A stretch of DNA of 64,000 bases from Dactylosporangium sp. AC04546 (lineage in GTDB: Bacteria > Actinomycetota > Actinomycetes > Mycobacteriales > Micromonosporaceae), in the NCBI RefSeq assembly GCF_022095675.1, contig NZ_JAHYSG010000001.1:303711-367710 (forward strand). Direction: 5' to 3'. How positions within the stretch are numbered: position 1 is the stretch's first letter; every line of letters begins with the position of its first letter. The position numbers and the translations under genes are program-made. Positions 6,798 to 14,852 of this stretch are shown piece by piece. A model generated the notes under the pieces. The model did not search any database and was not told the DNA's origin. It was given only the letters and a program-made list of their open reading frames with translations.

Positions 6798-8642
6798 ATG
6801 ACCGCCCGACTGCGCTCCCTGCTGACCGACACCCCGCTGCTCGTCATCGCCGGCTTCGTCATCGTGGCGGCCCTGCCGTCGCTCGGGCTGGACTTCTACT
6901 GGCAGCGGCAGGTCATGCTCATCGCCGTCTACACACTGCTGTGCAGTGGGCTCAACCTCAGCTTCGGCTACGCCGGCGAGCTGGCGTTGGGCCAGGTGGC
7001 GGTGTTCGCGTCCGGCGCCTACGTCGCCGCGATCCTGTTCAACCACGGCCACACCGACATCCTCCTGGCGTTCCTCGTCGCGACCGCGCTCGCCGGCGTG
7101 GCCGGGCTGATCTCGGGGATACCCGGGCTGCGGCTGAGCCACTGGTCGCTGGCCCTGGTGTCGTTCTTCTTCGTGCTGCTCATCCCGAGCCTGGTCTCCA
7201 TCCTGGACGAGTACACCGGCGGCAGTGCCGGCCTGCCGGGTGTGCTCGGCCCGACACTGTTCGGGCGGCCCCTGTTCGGCCAGGACTTCTACCTCGTCGC
7301 GATCGGCGCCACGCTGCTGTGGATGCTGATCCTGCGCAACATGGTGGTCTCCCGCTTCGGCACCTTCCTGCGGGTGATGGCGGAGAGCCCGACGCTGGCG
7401 GAGTCGCTGGGCGGCTCGGTGCATCTGCTGCAGATCCAGGCGTACGTCATCGGGGCGCTGCCCGCCGGCATCGCGGGTGTGCTGTTCACCTACATGACGG
7501 GATTCATCAGCCCGACGACGTTCACCCTGAGCCTGCTCATCGCGGTGCTCGCCGCCACCGTGCTCGGCGGCGCGGACAGCGTCTGGGGCGCGCCGGTCGG
7601 TGCCGCGATCCTGGTGCTGGGGCCGTTGCAGGCAGCCTCCTTCCAGAAGTACTCCAGCGCGGTGTACGGCATCTTCCTCGTCTTCGTCGGCGTCGTGTTC
7701 TCGATGGGGCTGGCCGGCCTCGCCCGGATCGTCCGCCGCCGGCTGCTCCTGCGCCGCCTGGCGCGCGCCGGGGCCGACGGTGGCACCGAGGCCGCCGGCG
7801 CGCTCGGCGAGCTCTCGATCCCGGGCGAGCGGCTGGAGGTCGCCGGGGTCGCGAAGGCGTTCGCCGGCCTCAAGGCGCTCAACGGCGTCGACCTGACCGT
7901 GGAACCGGGCACCATCACGGCCATCATCGGGGCCAACGGGGCGGGCAAGACGACGCTGCTGAACCTCATCTCGGGCGTGCTGCGCGCCGAAGCCGGGACG
8001 GTGACCCTCGCCGGCCGGCCGATCACCGGACTGCGCCCGCATCAGGTCAGCCGCCTCGGCGTCGGGCGGACGTTCCAGACCCCGCTCATCCCGCCGCGGA
8101 TGACCGTGCTCGAGGTGGTCGAGTCGGGCCGCCTGCGCGCCGGCGCGGTCGGTCTGCTGGCGGCCATCCTCCGCTTGCCACGGTACTACCGGGTGCGCCG
8201 GGAGGACCGCGCGGCGGCGCTCGTCGCGCTGTCGTTCGCGGGGCTGGAACGGCTGGCCCACCAGCCGGCCGGCTCGCTACCGCTGGGCACCCGGCGGCTG
8301 CTGGAGGTCGTGCGCGCGGTCGCGGGCAAGCCGCACGTGCTGTTGCTGGACGAACCGGCCGCCGGGCTGGACGACGAAGGACTGCGGGAGCTGGAGATGC
8401 TGATGCGCCGTACCAGGGAGGCCGGCGGCACCGTGGTGCTCGTCGAGCACAACGTGCCGTTCGTCATGAGCGTCGCCGACCGCGTGCACGCCATGGAGCT
8501 CGGCCGGGTCATCGCCTCCGGGCCGCCGGACGTGGTCCGCCGCGACCAGCGGGTCATCGACAGCTACCTCGGCCGGCGCGGCCGGACGGAGCCCGCCGCC
8601 GCACCGCGCGCCGACGTTCCGTCCGAGTCGGGGGTGGCCTGA
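6798..8642 (+). CDS. Fused LivM permease - LivG ATPase
   Basis: One 614-residue polypeptide joins an ABC permease and an ATPase of the HAAT import system. Residues about 1-320 are LivM-like, with multiple membrane helices and the LNLSFGYAGELALGQ segment typical of the family. After a short charged linker, residues about 350-595 form the LivG ATPase: Walker A GANGAGKT, Q-loop region FQTPLIPP, a degenerate signature SLPLGTRRL in place of LSGGQ, Walker B VLLLDEP, and switch His in VEHN. The frame is open with no stop between the domains. An in-frame GTG two codons upstream (6792) would overlap the livH stop and is an alternative start. The gene overlaps livF by one base. Confidence 0.93.
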   Translation: MTARLRSLLTDTPLLVIAGFVIVAALPSLGLDFYWQRQVMLIAVYTLLCSGLNLSFGYAGELALGQVAVFASGAYVAAILFNHGHTDILLAFLVATALAGVAGLISGIPGLRLSHWSLALVSFFFVLLIPSLVSILDEYTGGSAGLPGVLGPTLFGRPLFGQDFYLVAIGATLLWMLILRNMVVSRFGTFLRVMAESPTLAESLGGSVHLLQIQAYVIGALPAGIAGVLFTYMTGFISPTTFTLSLLIAVLAATVLGGADSVWGAPVGAAILVLGPLQAASFQKYSSAVYGIFLVFVGVVFSMGLAGLARIVRRRLLLRRLARAGADGGTEAAGALGELSIPGERLEVAGVAKAFAGLKALNGVDLTVEPGTITAIIGANGAGKTTLLNLISGVLRAEAGTVTLAGRPITGLRPHQVSRLGVGRTFQTPLIPPRMTVLEVVESGRLRAGAVGLLAAILRLPRYYRVRREDRAAALVALSFAGLERLAHQPAGSLPLGTRRLLEVVRAVAGKPHVLLLDEPAAGLDDEGLRELEMLMRRTREAGGTVVLVEHNVPFVMSVADRVHAMELGRVIASGPPDVVRRDQRVIDSYLGRRGRTEPAAAPRADVPSESGVA

Positions 8643-9379
8643 TGCCGGCCACGAAGGGAACCGGGCCGCTGCTGGACGTCACCGGCGTCCGCGTGGCCTA
8701 CGGCGACCTCGTCGCCGTCTGGGAGGTCTCGCTGCGGCTGCACGCCGGCAGCATCACCGCCCTCGTCGGGCGCAACGGCGCCGGCAAGACGACGCTCATC
8801 AACGGCCTGTGCGGACTGCTGCCGGTGAAGGCCGGCACGGTCGTGCTGGACGGCCGGGACGTCACCGCGCTGCCGGCCTGGTCGCGGGTGGGGCTCGGGC
8901 TGACGGTCGTGCAGGAGGGCAAGCGGGTCTTCCGCGAGCTCACCGTCCGGGACAACCTCGTGCTCGGCCTGCGCGGCGGCGGGGTGAAGCGCGCCGACCG
9001 CGAGGGCGAGCTGGCGAAGCTCTACGAGCGCTTCCCGATCCTCGGCGACTGCCGCCGGCAGCGGGCCGCGGACCTGTCCGGGGGCCAGCAGCAGATGCTG
9101 GCCATCGCCACGGCGCTCGCCACGAAGCCCCGGGTGCTGCTGGTCGACGAGCCGTCGTCCGGGCTGGCCCCGGTCTTCGTGGACCTGGTGTTCGAGGCGC
9201 TGAGCGCACTGCGCGACGAGGGCCTGGCGATCCTGCTCGTCGAGCAGCTGGTCGACGAGGTGCTCGGCGGCATCGCCGAAGAGGTGATCGTGCTGGAGCG
9301 CGGGCGGGTCGCACTGCGGGACAAGGCCGCCAACCTGGCGGTCGAGGACGTCGCGGCGAGCATCTACTCGTCGCTGTAG
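8642..9379 (+). CDS. livF: Branched-chain amino acid-type ABC transporter ATPase LivF
   Basis: Second ATPase of the HAAT importer, 245 residues, cytoplasmic and membrane-associated. Walker A (GRNGAGKTT), signature LSGGQQQM, Walker B (VLLVDEPSSGLAP) and the VEQ switch region characteristic of LivF are all present. Unlike the fused LivG domain, its signature is canonical. Its ATG at 8642 shares one base with the stop of the upstream gene, so translation is coupled. The GntR/FCD regulator gene follows after 8 bp. Confidence 0.95.
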   Translation: MPATKGTGPLLDVTGVRVAYGDLVAVWEVSLRLHAGSITALVGRNGAGKTTLINGLCGLLPVKAGTVVLDGRDVTALPAWSRVGLGLTVVQEGKRVFRELTVRDNLVLGLRGGGVKRADREGELAKLYERFPILGDCRRQRAADLSGGQQQMLAIATALATKPRVLLVDEPSSGLAPVFVDLVFEALSALRDEGLAILLVEQLVDEVLGGIAEEVIVLERGRVALRDKAANLAVEDVAASIYSSL

Positions 9380-9387
9380 GGGGCGCA

Positions 9388-10200
9388 ATGCTGCAGGAGC
9401 GTGGGGCGGGACCGCCGGCGCCGCCGCGGCTCAACCCGCCGAGCGTGGCGGAGGCCGTCGCGTCACAGTTGCGGACCCGGATCCTCGACGGCGACCTGGT
9501 CGACGGATCCGAGCTGCCGCCGGAGGCGGCGCTGCTGGCCCAGTTCCCGGTCAGCCGGCCGAGCCTGCGGGAGGCGTTCCGCATCCTGGAGACCGAGGGC
9601 CTGCTCACCGTCCGGCGCGGCAAGCGTGGCGGCACGGTGATCCGGCACCCGACACCGGACTCGGCCGCGTATCACGTCGGGCTGCTGCTGCAGGCCCGGC
9701 ACATCTCGATCGAGGACCTGGCGGCCGCCCGCAACCTCGTCGAGCCGCTCTCCGCGGAGCAGGCCGCCCGCCGCGGCGACCACCGCGCGATCGGCCGGCG
9801 GCTCGCCGCGCTCACCGGTGAGGCGGAGTCCTGTGTGGACGATGCGCTGGCCTTCACCCCGCTGGCCGCACGGTTCCATCACGAGCTGGTGCGGGCGGCC
9901 GGGATCCAGACGCTGCAGCTGATCGTCGGGGTCATCGAGAGCATCTGGGATACCCAGGAGCTCACGTGGGCCCGGTCGGCGGTGGCGGAAGGCCAGTACC
10001 CGGACGAGAGCCGGCGGCGCGAGGTCCTGCGCGCGCATCTGCGTATCGCCGCGGCGATCGGCGCGGGCGACGACGGCGAGGCGACCCGGCTGACCCGCGA
10101 GCACCTGCGGGTCACTTCTCGGTACGTCACGGAGGCTGGCGGCTCGGTCCGGGTGCTCGACGAGTACGGCAGCCGCCGTCTTCCGCCGGCCACTTCGTAA
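9388..10200 (+). CDS. GntR-family regulator, FadR/FCD subfamily
   Basis: Transcription factor of 270 residues. The N-terminal winged helix-turn-helix spans about residues 17-85 (SELPPEAALLAQFPVSRPSLREAF in the recognition region, wing RRGKRGGTV). The C-terminal half is the helical FCD ligand-binding domain with histidines in RFHHELVRAAG and REHLR suited to metal binding. It is the last gene of the liv operon, so the simplest inference is that it senses the imported compound or its CoA ester and controls the transporter through the ATCATTTA-containing sites at 2561 and 5862. Its stop codon touches the next operator (10201). Confidence 0.9.
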   Translation: MLQERGAGPPAPPRLNPPSVAEAVASQLRTRILDGDLVDGSELPPEAALLAQFPVSRPSLREAFRILETEGLLTVRRGKRGGTVIRHPTPDSAAYHVGLLLQARHISIEDLAAARNLVEPLSAEQAARRGDHRAIGRRLAALTGEAESCVDDALAFTPLAARFHHELVRAAGIQTLQLIVGVIESIWDTQELTWARSAVAEGQYPDESRRREVLRAHLRIAAAIGAGDDGEATRLTREHLRVTSRYVTEAGGSVRVLDEYGSRRLPPATS

Positions 10201-10216
10201 CCAACCAAATAGTTGG
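10201..10216. promoter_or_regulatory. CCAACCR-NN-YGGTTGG operator before the SnoaL-like gene
   Basis: CCAACCAAATAGTTGG has one mismatch to the palindrome and begins directly after the stop codon of the GntR gene. TATCGT, a plausible -10 element, follows at once (10217-10222). Confidence 0.75.
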
Positions 10217-10260
10217 TATCGTGGCGCGGGTCACCTTCTTCACCCCTGGGAGGTCAGGCT

Positions 10261-10797
10261 ATGGAGGACGAGATCCGGGCGCTGCGCCGGGAACTGCGCG
10301 AGCTGCGCGACCACGAGGAGATCCGTCAGCTCCTCTACCGGTACGCCCGCGGTGTGGACCGCGCCGATCTGGAGCTGATCCAGTCGGTGTACGCCGAGGG
10401 CGGCACCGACCAGCACGGGCCCTTCGACGGGCCGGGCGTCGAGTTCGCGAAGGTCGTCGTCGACGGCGCCAAGCGGGTGTGGGACCACGTCGGCAACCAT
10501 CACATCACCAACACGTTCATCGAGCTCGACGGCGACCGGGCCCGCGCCGAGGTGTACTTCCTGGCCTTCCACCCGCACGCCGACAACGGCCGGCCCGAGC
10601 TCGGCATCATCTCCGGCCGCTACCTCGACGTGCTGGAGCGCCGCGACGGGCGGTGGGGGATCGTGCGGCGGGTCGTGGTGTCGGACTGGACCCGCAACGA
10701 CTTCGCCGGACCGGAGTGGGAGCGCACGACCGAGCGGGCCGGCTACGTCGGCGGCCGGCGCGGCGACAACGACCAGTCGTACGAGTTCTTCGCATAG
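10261..10797 (+). CDS. SnoaL-like / NTF2-fold protein
   Basis: 178-residue protein of the SnoaL-like (ketosteroid isomerase-like cone fold) type. The N-terminal helix HEEIRQLLYRYARGVDRADL and the following YAEGGTDQHG, then VGNHHITNTFIELDGDRA, are the usual family pattern, in which an Asp/His pair lines a hydrophobic pocket. Members act as isomerases, dehydratases or cyclases on ring compounds, or have no known activity. ATG at 10261 has GGGAGG 8 bp upstream. It sits directly behind an operator and 15 bp before the FadD19-like ligase, so it is in the regulon and probably acts early on the substrate. Exact reaction unknown. Confidence 0.82.
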   Translation: MEDEIRALRRELRELRDHEEIRQLLYRYARGVDRADLELIQSVYAEGGTDQHGPFDGPGVEFAKVVVDGAKRVWDHVGNHHITNTFIELDGDRARAEVYFLAFHPHADNGRPELGIISGRYLDVLERRDGRWGIVRRVVVSDWTRNDFAGPEWERTTERAGYVGGRRGDNDQSYEFFA

Positions 10798-10812
10798 GCG
10801 CGAGAGGTATTC

Positions 10813-12438
10813 ATGAGTGCAGCAGAGTTCGACTGGAACCTGGCCACCGTCTGGGAGACCATCGCGGAGGAGCTGCCGGATGCACCGGCGCAGATCCAGG
10901 GTGAGCGCACCTTCACGTGGGCCGACTTCGACCGGCGAGCCGACGGCGTCGCGCGCACGCTGCTCGACGGCCCGGCGAGCCGCGACGACCGGGTCGCGCA
11001 GTACCTGCGCAACAGCCCGGAGTACCTCGAGGTCTCGCACGCCGCGTTCAAGATCGGCATTCCGGCGATCAACTCGAACTACCGGTACCGCGACGAGGAG
11101 CTGCGGTACCTGTGGGAGGACGCCGACGTCACCACGGTCGTCTTCCACGGCTCGTTCACCGCGACCGTGGGCGCCCTGCGTGACCGGGTGCCCCGGGTGC
11201 GCCAGTGGATCCACGTCGACGACGGCACCCAGCCGTGCCCCGAGTGGGCGATCCCCTACGAGCAGGCCGCCGCGGCGTCGGCCGAGCGGGTCCGCGCGCC
11301 GTGGGGCCGCGGTGGAGACGACCTGTTCCTGCTCTACACCGGCGGCACGACCGGCATGCCCAAGGGCGTGATGTGGCGCGCCGTCGACATGCTGCGGCAG
11401 GTCAACGACGTGTCCACCGTCCACTACACGCTCGAGGACGGCGCCGCGGGCATCCGGCGCGACCTGGGAGGACCCGGCCAGGCGCACATCTCCGGCAGCC
11501 CGTACATGCACGGCACCGGATACTTCGGCGCGACGATGGCGATGCACGGCGGCGGCTGCGTCGTGTCGCTGACCGCGCCCGGGTTCGACGCGGCCGAGCT
11601 GCTCGACAGCATCGACCGCTACCAGGTCGCCAGCCTCGCGATCAGCGGCGAGGTCTTCGCCAAGCGCATCGTCGACGCCCTCGCCGCGGAGCCGGGGCGC
11701 TGGGACAGCTCCACGATCCGCAACGTCCTGACGTCCGGCGGCATGCTGGGCGAGCAGAGCAAGCGGGCCCTGCTGGAGCACTGGCCGGCCGCGGCGATTC
11801 TCGACGGCTTCTCGTCGTCGGAGGGCTTCGGCATGGGCTGGTCGCTGGCGACGAAGGACAGCATCCCCGAGACCGGCCGCTTCGCGCCCGGCCCGAACGT
11901 CTGGGTGCTCGACGAGCACGAGCAGCCGGTCGAGCCCGGCTCCGGCGTGATCGGCCGGCTCGTCGTGCGAAACCGGCTGCCGATGGGCTACTACAAGGAC
12001 CCCGACAAGACGGCGCGGACCTTCCGCGAGATCAACGGCGTGCGGACGTCGGTGCCCGGCGACCACGGCATCATCCACCCCGACGGCACGATCCAGCTCA
12101 TGGGCCGCGACTCGCTGTGCATCACCTCCGGCGGCGAGAAGATCTTCACCGAGGAGGTCGAGGGCGTCATCCTCGACCACGAGGCGGTGACCGACGTCCT
12201 CGTCGTCGGCGTGCCCGACCCGCAGTGGGGCCAGTCGGTGGCCGCCGTCGTCAGCGTCGAGGCGGGTAGCGCACCCACGGCGGCCGAGCTGATCGGCCAC
12301 GTCAAGGCGCGGCTCGCCGGCTACAAGGCGCCCAAGCACGTCGTGTTCGTCGACAGCGTGCCCCGTTCCCCGAACGGCAAGGCCGACTACCCGGCCGCCC
12401 GCGCACTGGCGGAGGCGCAGCGGCAGCCGGCCGCCTGA
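10813..12438 (+). CDS. FadD19-like acyl-CoA ligase
   Basis: AMP-forming acyl-CoA synthetase, 541 residues. The P-loop LLYTGGTTGMPKG (174-186) followed by VMWR, the GYYKDPDKTARTF segment, GRDSLCITSGGEK and the C-terminal RSPNGKADY are the pattern of mycobacterial FadD19, which activates the C26 carboxylate of the cholesterol side chain. The A10 lysine (NGKAD) is intact. ATG at 10813 has GAGAGG upstream and follows the SnoaL-like gene closely. It is the strongest single hint that the substrate resembles a steroid or isoprenoid acid. It could equally activate a related terpenoid acid; the sequence does not decide. Confidence 0.93.
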   Translation: MSAAEFDWNLATVWETIAEELPDAPAQIQGERTFTWADFDRRADGVARTLLDGPASRDDRVAQYLRNSPEYLEVSHAAFKIGIPAINSNYRYRDEELRYLWEDADVTTVVFHGSFTATVGALRDRVPRVRQWIHVDDGTQPCPEWAIPYEQAAAASAERVRAPWGRGGDDLFLLYTGGTTGMPKGVMWRAVDMLRQVNDVSTVHYTLEDGAAGIRRDLGGPGQAHISGSPYMHGTGYFGATMAMHGGGCVVSLTAPGFDAAELLDSIDRYQVASLAISGEVFAKRIVDALAAEPGRWDSSTIRNVLTSGGMLGEQSKRALLEHWPAAAILDGFSSSEGFGMGWSLATKDSIPETGRFAPGPNVWVLDEHEQPVEPGSGVIGRLVVRNRLPMGYYKDPDKTARTFREINGVRTSVPGDHGIIHPDGTIQLMGRDSLCITSGGEKIFTEEVEGVILDHEAVTDVLVVGVPDPQWGQSVAAVVSVEAGSAPTAAELIGHVKARLAGYKAPKHVVFVDSVPRSPNGKADYPAARALAEAQRQPAA

Positions 12439-12447
12439 GCCGGGGCC

Positions 12448-12478
12448 ACGGCCGGTCGTGCGGTGCGCGACCGGCCGT
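12448..12478. terminator. Bidirectional hairpin between convergent genes
   Basis: An 11-bp perfect stem (12448-12458 with 12468-12478, 9-base loop) lies between the stops of the ligase (12438, plus strand) and the oxidoreductase (12504, minus strand). Confidence 0.65.
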
Positions 12479-12503
12479 CGGGCACCCGGACGCGTCGGAC
12501 CGG

Positions 12504-13475
12504 TCAGGGCAGCAGCACGATCCGGCCGCGGGCGGCCCGGTGCTCCAGCATGGTGAGCGCCTCCGCGGCGCTGTGCAGCGGCAGCAGGCGGCCGACCGGC
12601 GGGCGGGCCAGCCCGCGCTCGACCAGCGGCAGCAGCCGCCGCCACTCGGCGTGCAGCCGCTCCGGCCGGGCGGCCAGGAACGCGCCCCAGCCCACCCCGA
12701 CGACGTCGGCGTTGCGCGTACCCAACCGGTCGTTGGCCAGCACCGGGATCGTGCCGCCGGCGAAGCCGAGGACGAGCGCCCGGCCGAGCGGTGCGAGGCA
12801 CTCCAGCGACTGCTCCAGCCGGTCGTTGCCCACCGGGTCGACGACAAGGTCGACGCCCCGCCCGCCGGTCAGCTCCAGGACCGCGGCGGCGAAGCCCTCG
12901 ACGGGCACGACGTGGTCCGGCGCGTACCCGACCGGGGCCAGCAGCTCGGCGAGCGGCGTCGACGTCACCGCGATGACGGTCGCGCCGAACGCGGAGGCCA
13001 GCTGCATCGCCGCCACGCCCAGCCCGCCCGACGCGCCGTGCACCAGCACCGTCTCACCGGGTCGCAGCCGGCCCCGGTGCAGCAGGCCGAACGTCATCGT
13101 GAGGTAGTTGGCCGGCAGGCACGCCGCCGCCGGGAAGCCGATGCGGTCCGGCAGCGGCAGCACGTGGCCCACCGGCACCGCGGCGAGCTCGGCGAAGCCC
13201 CGCTGCGCGCTGGCACACGCCACCCGGTCGCCGGGCGCGAACGGCGATCCGGGCGGCGCCTGGCGTACCACACCCGCGAACTCCCCGCCCAGCACGAACG
13301 GCAGCGGCGGGCGCTCCTGATAGCGGTCGTAGGACAGCAGCAGTTCGGGAAAGGTGACGCCCGCGGCCCGGACCTCCACGAGGACCTCGCCGTCCGCGGC
13401 GGTCGGCGCCGGGATCCGCTGTACCTCGACGCCGGACGGGCCGGTGCGGCGGATCACCCGGGCGGCGCGCATCAT
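12504..13475 (-). CDS. Zinc-less MDR family NADPH-dependent oxidoreductase (quinone oxidoreductase-like)
   Basis: Medium-chain dehydrogenase/reductase, 323 residues, cytoplasmic. The N-terminal GroES-like domain lacks the zinc-binding cysteine set, and the nucleotide site is VHGASGGLGVAAMQLA, which places it with quinone oxidoreductase / enoyl reductase-like members. GGEFAGVV and the C-terminal HSAAEALTMLEHRAARGRIV are typical. It lies 19 bp downstream of the thiolase on the same strand and so is transcribed from the operator at 14736. In fatty or isoprenoid acid breakdown such enzymes reduce a double bond or ketone in the side chain; the substrate is unknown. Start is one of two adjacent ATGs (13475 or 13472). 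A second MDR protein is encoded at 16460. Confidence 0.88.
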   Translation of the reverse strand: MMRAARVIRRTGPSGVEVQRIPAPTAADGEVLVEVRAAGVTFPELLLSYDRYQERPPLPFVLGGEFAGVVRQAPPGSPFAPGDRVACASAQRGFAELAAVPVGHVLPLPDRIGFPAAACLPANYLTMTFGLLHRGRLRPGETVLVHGASGGLGVAAMQLASAFGATVIAVTSTPLAELLAPVGYAPDHVVPVEGFAAAVLELTGGRGVDLVVDPVGNDRLEQSLECLAPLGRALVLGFAGGTIPVLANDRLGTRNADVVGVGWGAFLAARPERLHAEWRRLLPLVERGLARPPVGRLLPLHSAAEALTMLEHRAARGRIVLLP

Positions 13476-13494
13476 CGGCCGGTCTCGATTCTGA

Positions 13495-14718
13495 TCAGAC
13501 GCGCTCGATGATGGTGGCGGTGGCCATGCCGCCGCCCGTGCACATGGTGACCAGGCCGGTGCTGAGGTCGCGGCGCTCCAGTTCGTCGAGCAGCGTCGCC
13601 AGCAGGATCGGTCCGCTCGCCCCGATCGGGTGCCCGAGCGCGATGGCCCCGCCGTTGACGTTGACCCGATCGAGGCCCACGCCGGTGTCCTGGGCGAAGC
13701 GCAGCACGACGGCCGCGAACGCCTCGTTGACCTCGAACAGGTCGATGTCGGCCATCGTCATGCCCGCCCGGCGGACGCACTGCTCGGCCGCCGGCCCCGG
13801 CGCGGTGAGCATGATGACCGGGTCGGCGCCGGCCGTCGCCGTGGCGACCACCCGGGCCCGCGCTCGCCAGCCGCGCTCGCGGGCCACGCCGGCCCGGGCG
13901 ACGAGGACGGCCGCGGCGCCGTCGGCCAGGCCGGAGGAGTTGCCGGCGTGGTGGACGTGCGCGACGGCGTCGACCTGGGGGTACACCTGCCGCGCCAGCG
14001 CGTCGAAGCTGCGCTCGTAGCCGTCCAGGACCAGCGTGCCCAGCGCCTCGAACGAGGGCTTCAGCGCGGCCAGCGCCTCGACGGTCGTCGCCCGCGGCAG
14101 CTCCTCGCGGTCGAGCAGCGTGGCACCGTCGGGGCCGGCGACCGGGACCATCGAGCCGGCGAACCGGCCCTCGCGGATGGCCTCGGCCGCGCGGCGCTGC
14201 GACTCGGCGGCGTAGGCGTCGACGTCGGTGCGGCTGAACCCGCCGAGCGTGGCGATGAGGTCGGCCGAGATGCCCTGCGGGATCAGCGGATAGCGCTCCC
14301 GCAGCCGCTCGTTGCCGGCGTCGAGCGTCGGGCGGGTGGCGGCCGGGTAGCGCGACATCAGCTCCACCCCGGAGGCGACGACGACGTCGGCCTGGCCCGA
14401 GGCAACCATCATCGCCGCCGAGTTGACCGCCTGCTGGCCCGAGCCGCAGGCGCGGTTCATCGTCAGGCCGGGCACCGTCAGCGGCCATCCGGCGGCCAGG
14501 GCCGACAGGCGGGCCACGTTGTCGCCGTGGTCACCGATCGCGTTGGCGCAGCCGGTCAGCACGTCGGCGACCTCGCCGGGCTCGAACCCGACCCGTTTCT
14601 GCAGCTCGACCAGCACCCCGGCGAGCAGTTCCTGCGGATGGACCCCGGACAGCGCGCCGCCGGGCTTGCCCTTGCCGCGCGGGGTCCGGACGACGTCGAC
14701 GATGGTTGCTTCTCGCAC
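13495..14718 (-). CDS. Acetyl-CoA C-acyltransferase (thiolase)
   Basis: Thiolase of 407 residues that cleaves a 3-ketoacyl-CoA with CoA in the last step of beta-oxidation. The acyl-accepting Cys91 lies in MNRACGSGQQ, the His in NGGAIALGHPIGASGP and the second Cys in TMCTGGGMA. The GTG at 14718 was chosen because the start of a longer frame (14739) falls within the operator at 14736-14751, and because the paralogue at 32650 begins in the same way (VRxAxIVxxVRTP). A TATCGT -10-like element at 14725-14730 ends only 6 bp before the GTG, so the transcript may be leaderless. It is divergent from the ligase at 14853 and cotranscribed with the oxidoreductase at 12504. Confidence 0.93.
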   Translation of the reverse strand: MREATIVDVVRTPRGKGKPGGALSGVHPQELLAGVLVELQKRVGFEPGEVADVLTGCANAIGDHGDNVARLSALAAGWPLTVPGLTMNRACGSGQQAVNSAAMMVASGQADVVVASGVELMSRYPAATRPTLDAGNERLRERYPLIPQGISADLIATLGGFSRTDVDAYAAESQRRAAEAIREGRFAGSMVPVAGPDGATLLDREELPRATTVEALAALKPSFEALGTLVLDGYERSFDALARQVYPQVDAVAHVHHAGNSSGLADGAAAVLVARAGVARERGWRARARVVATATAGADPVIMLTAPGPAAEQCVRRAGMTMADIDLFEVNEAFAAVVLRFAQDTGVGLDRVNVNGGAIALGHPIGASGPILLATLLDELERRDLSTGLVTMCTGGGMATATIIERV

Positions 14719-14735
14719 GCGGCGACGATACCAAG

Positions 14736-14751
14736 CCAACCAGATGGTTGG
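14736..14751. promoter_or_regulatory. CCAACCR-NN-YGGTTGG operator, thiolase side
   Basis: CCAACCAGATGGTTGG is a perfect palindrome apart from the two central bases, 17 bp upstream of the thiolase GTG; the symmetry extends to AGCC/GGCT. It is one of two operators in this divergent region. Confidence 0.8.
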
Positions 14752-14819
14752 CTATAGCGCCGATCGCGGCCCCCTGGGTATTGCGCCGGCCCGGTCCGCT
14801 GGGTGACGATGCCCACAAC

Positions 14820-14835
14820 CCAACCGCCCGGTTGG
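14820..14835. promoter_or_regulatory. CCAACCR-NN-YGGTTGG operator, ligase side
   Basis: CCAACCGCCCGGTTGG is a perfect palindrome around a 2-base centre and lies 17 bp before the ligase start at 14853. It is 84 bp centre-to-centre from the operator at 14736, so each divergent gene has its own site. Confidence 0.8.
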
Positions 14836-14852
14836 TGAACGGAGGTGGAGCA

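Noticed and set aside
6798..8642. LivM-LivG fusion as a sequencing artefact
   Set aside because: Both halves are in frame through a plausible 25-30-residue linker, with no stop or odd codons at the joint; accepted as real unless resequencing differs.
12722..12736. CCAACCGGTCGTTGG inside the MDR gene, resembling the cluster operator
   Set aside because: It has 15 bases with a different spacing and an unbroken coding role; no promoter-like context. Treated as chance similarity.
10240..12801. Very long open frame on the minus strand over the SnoaL-like and FadD19-like genes
   Set aside because: It is antisense to two genes with clear motifs; its translation is rich in Arg, Gly and His without any domain. 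Typical result of high third-position GC.
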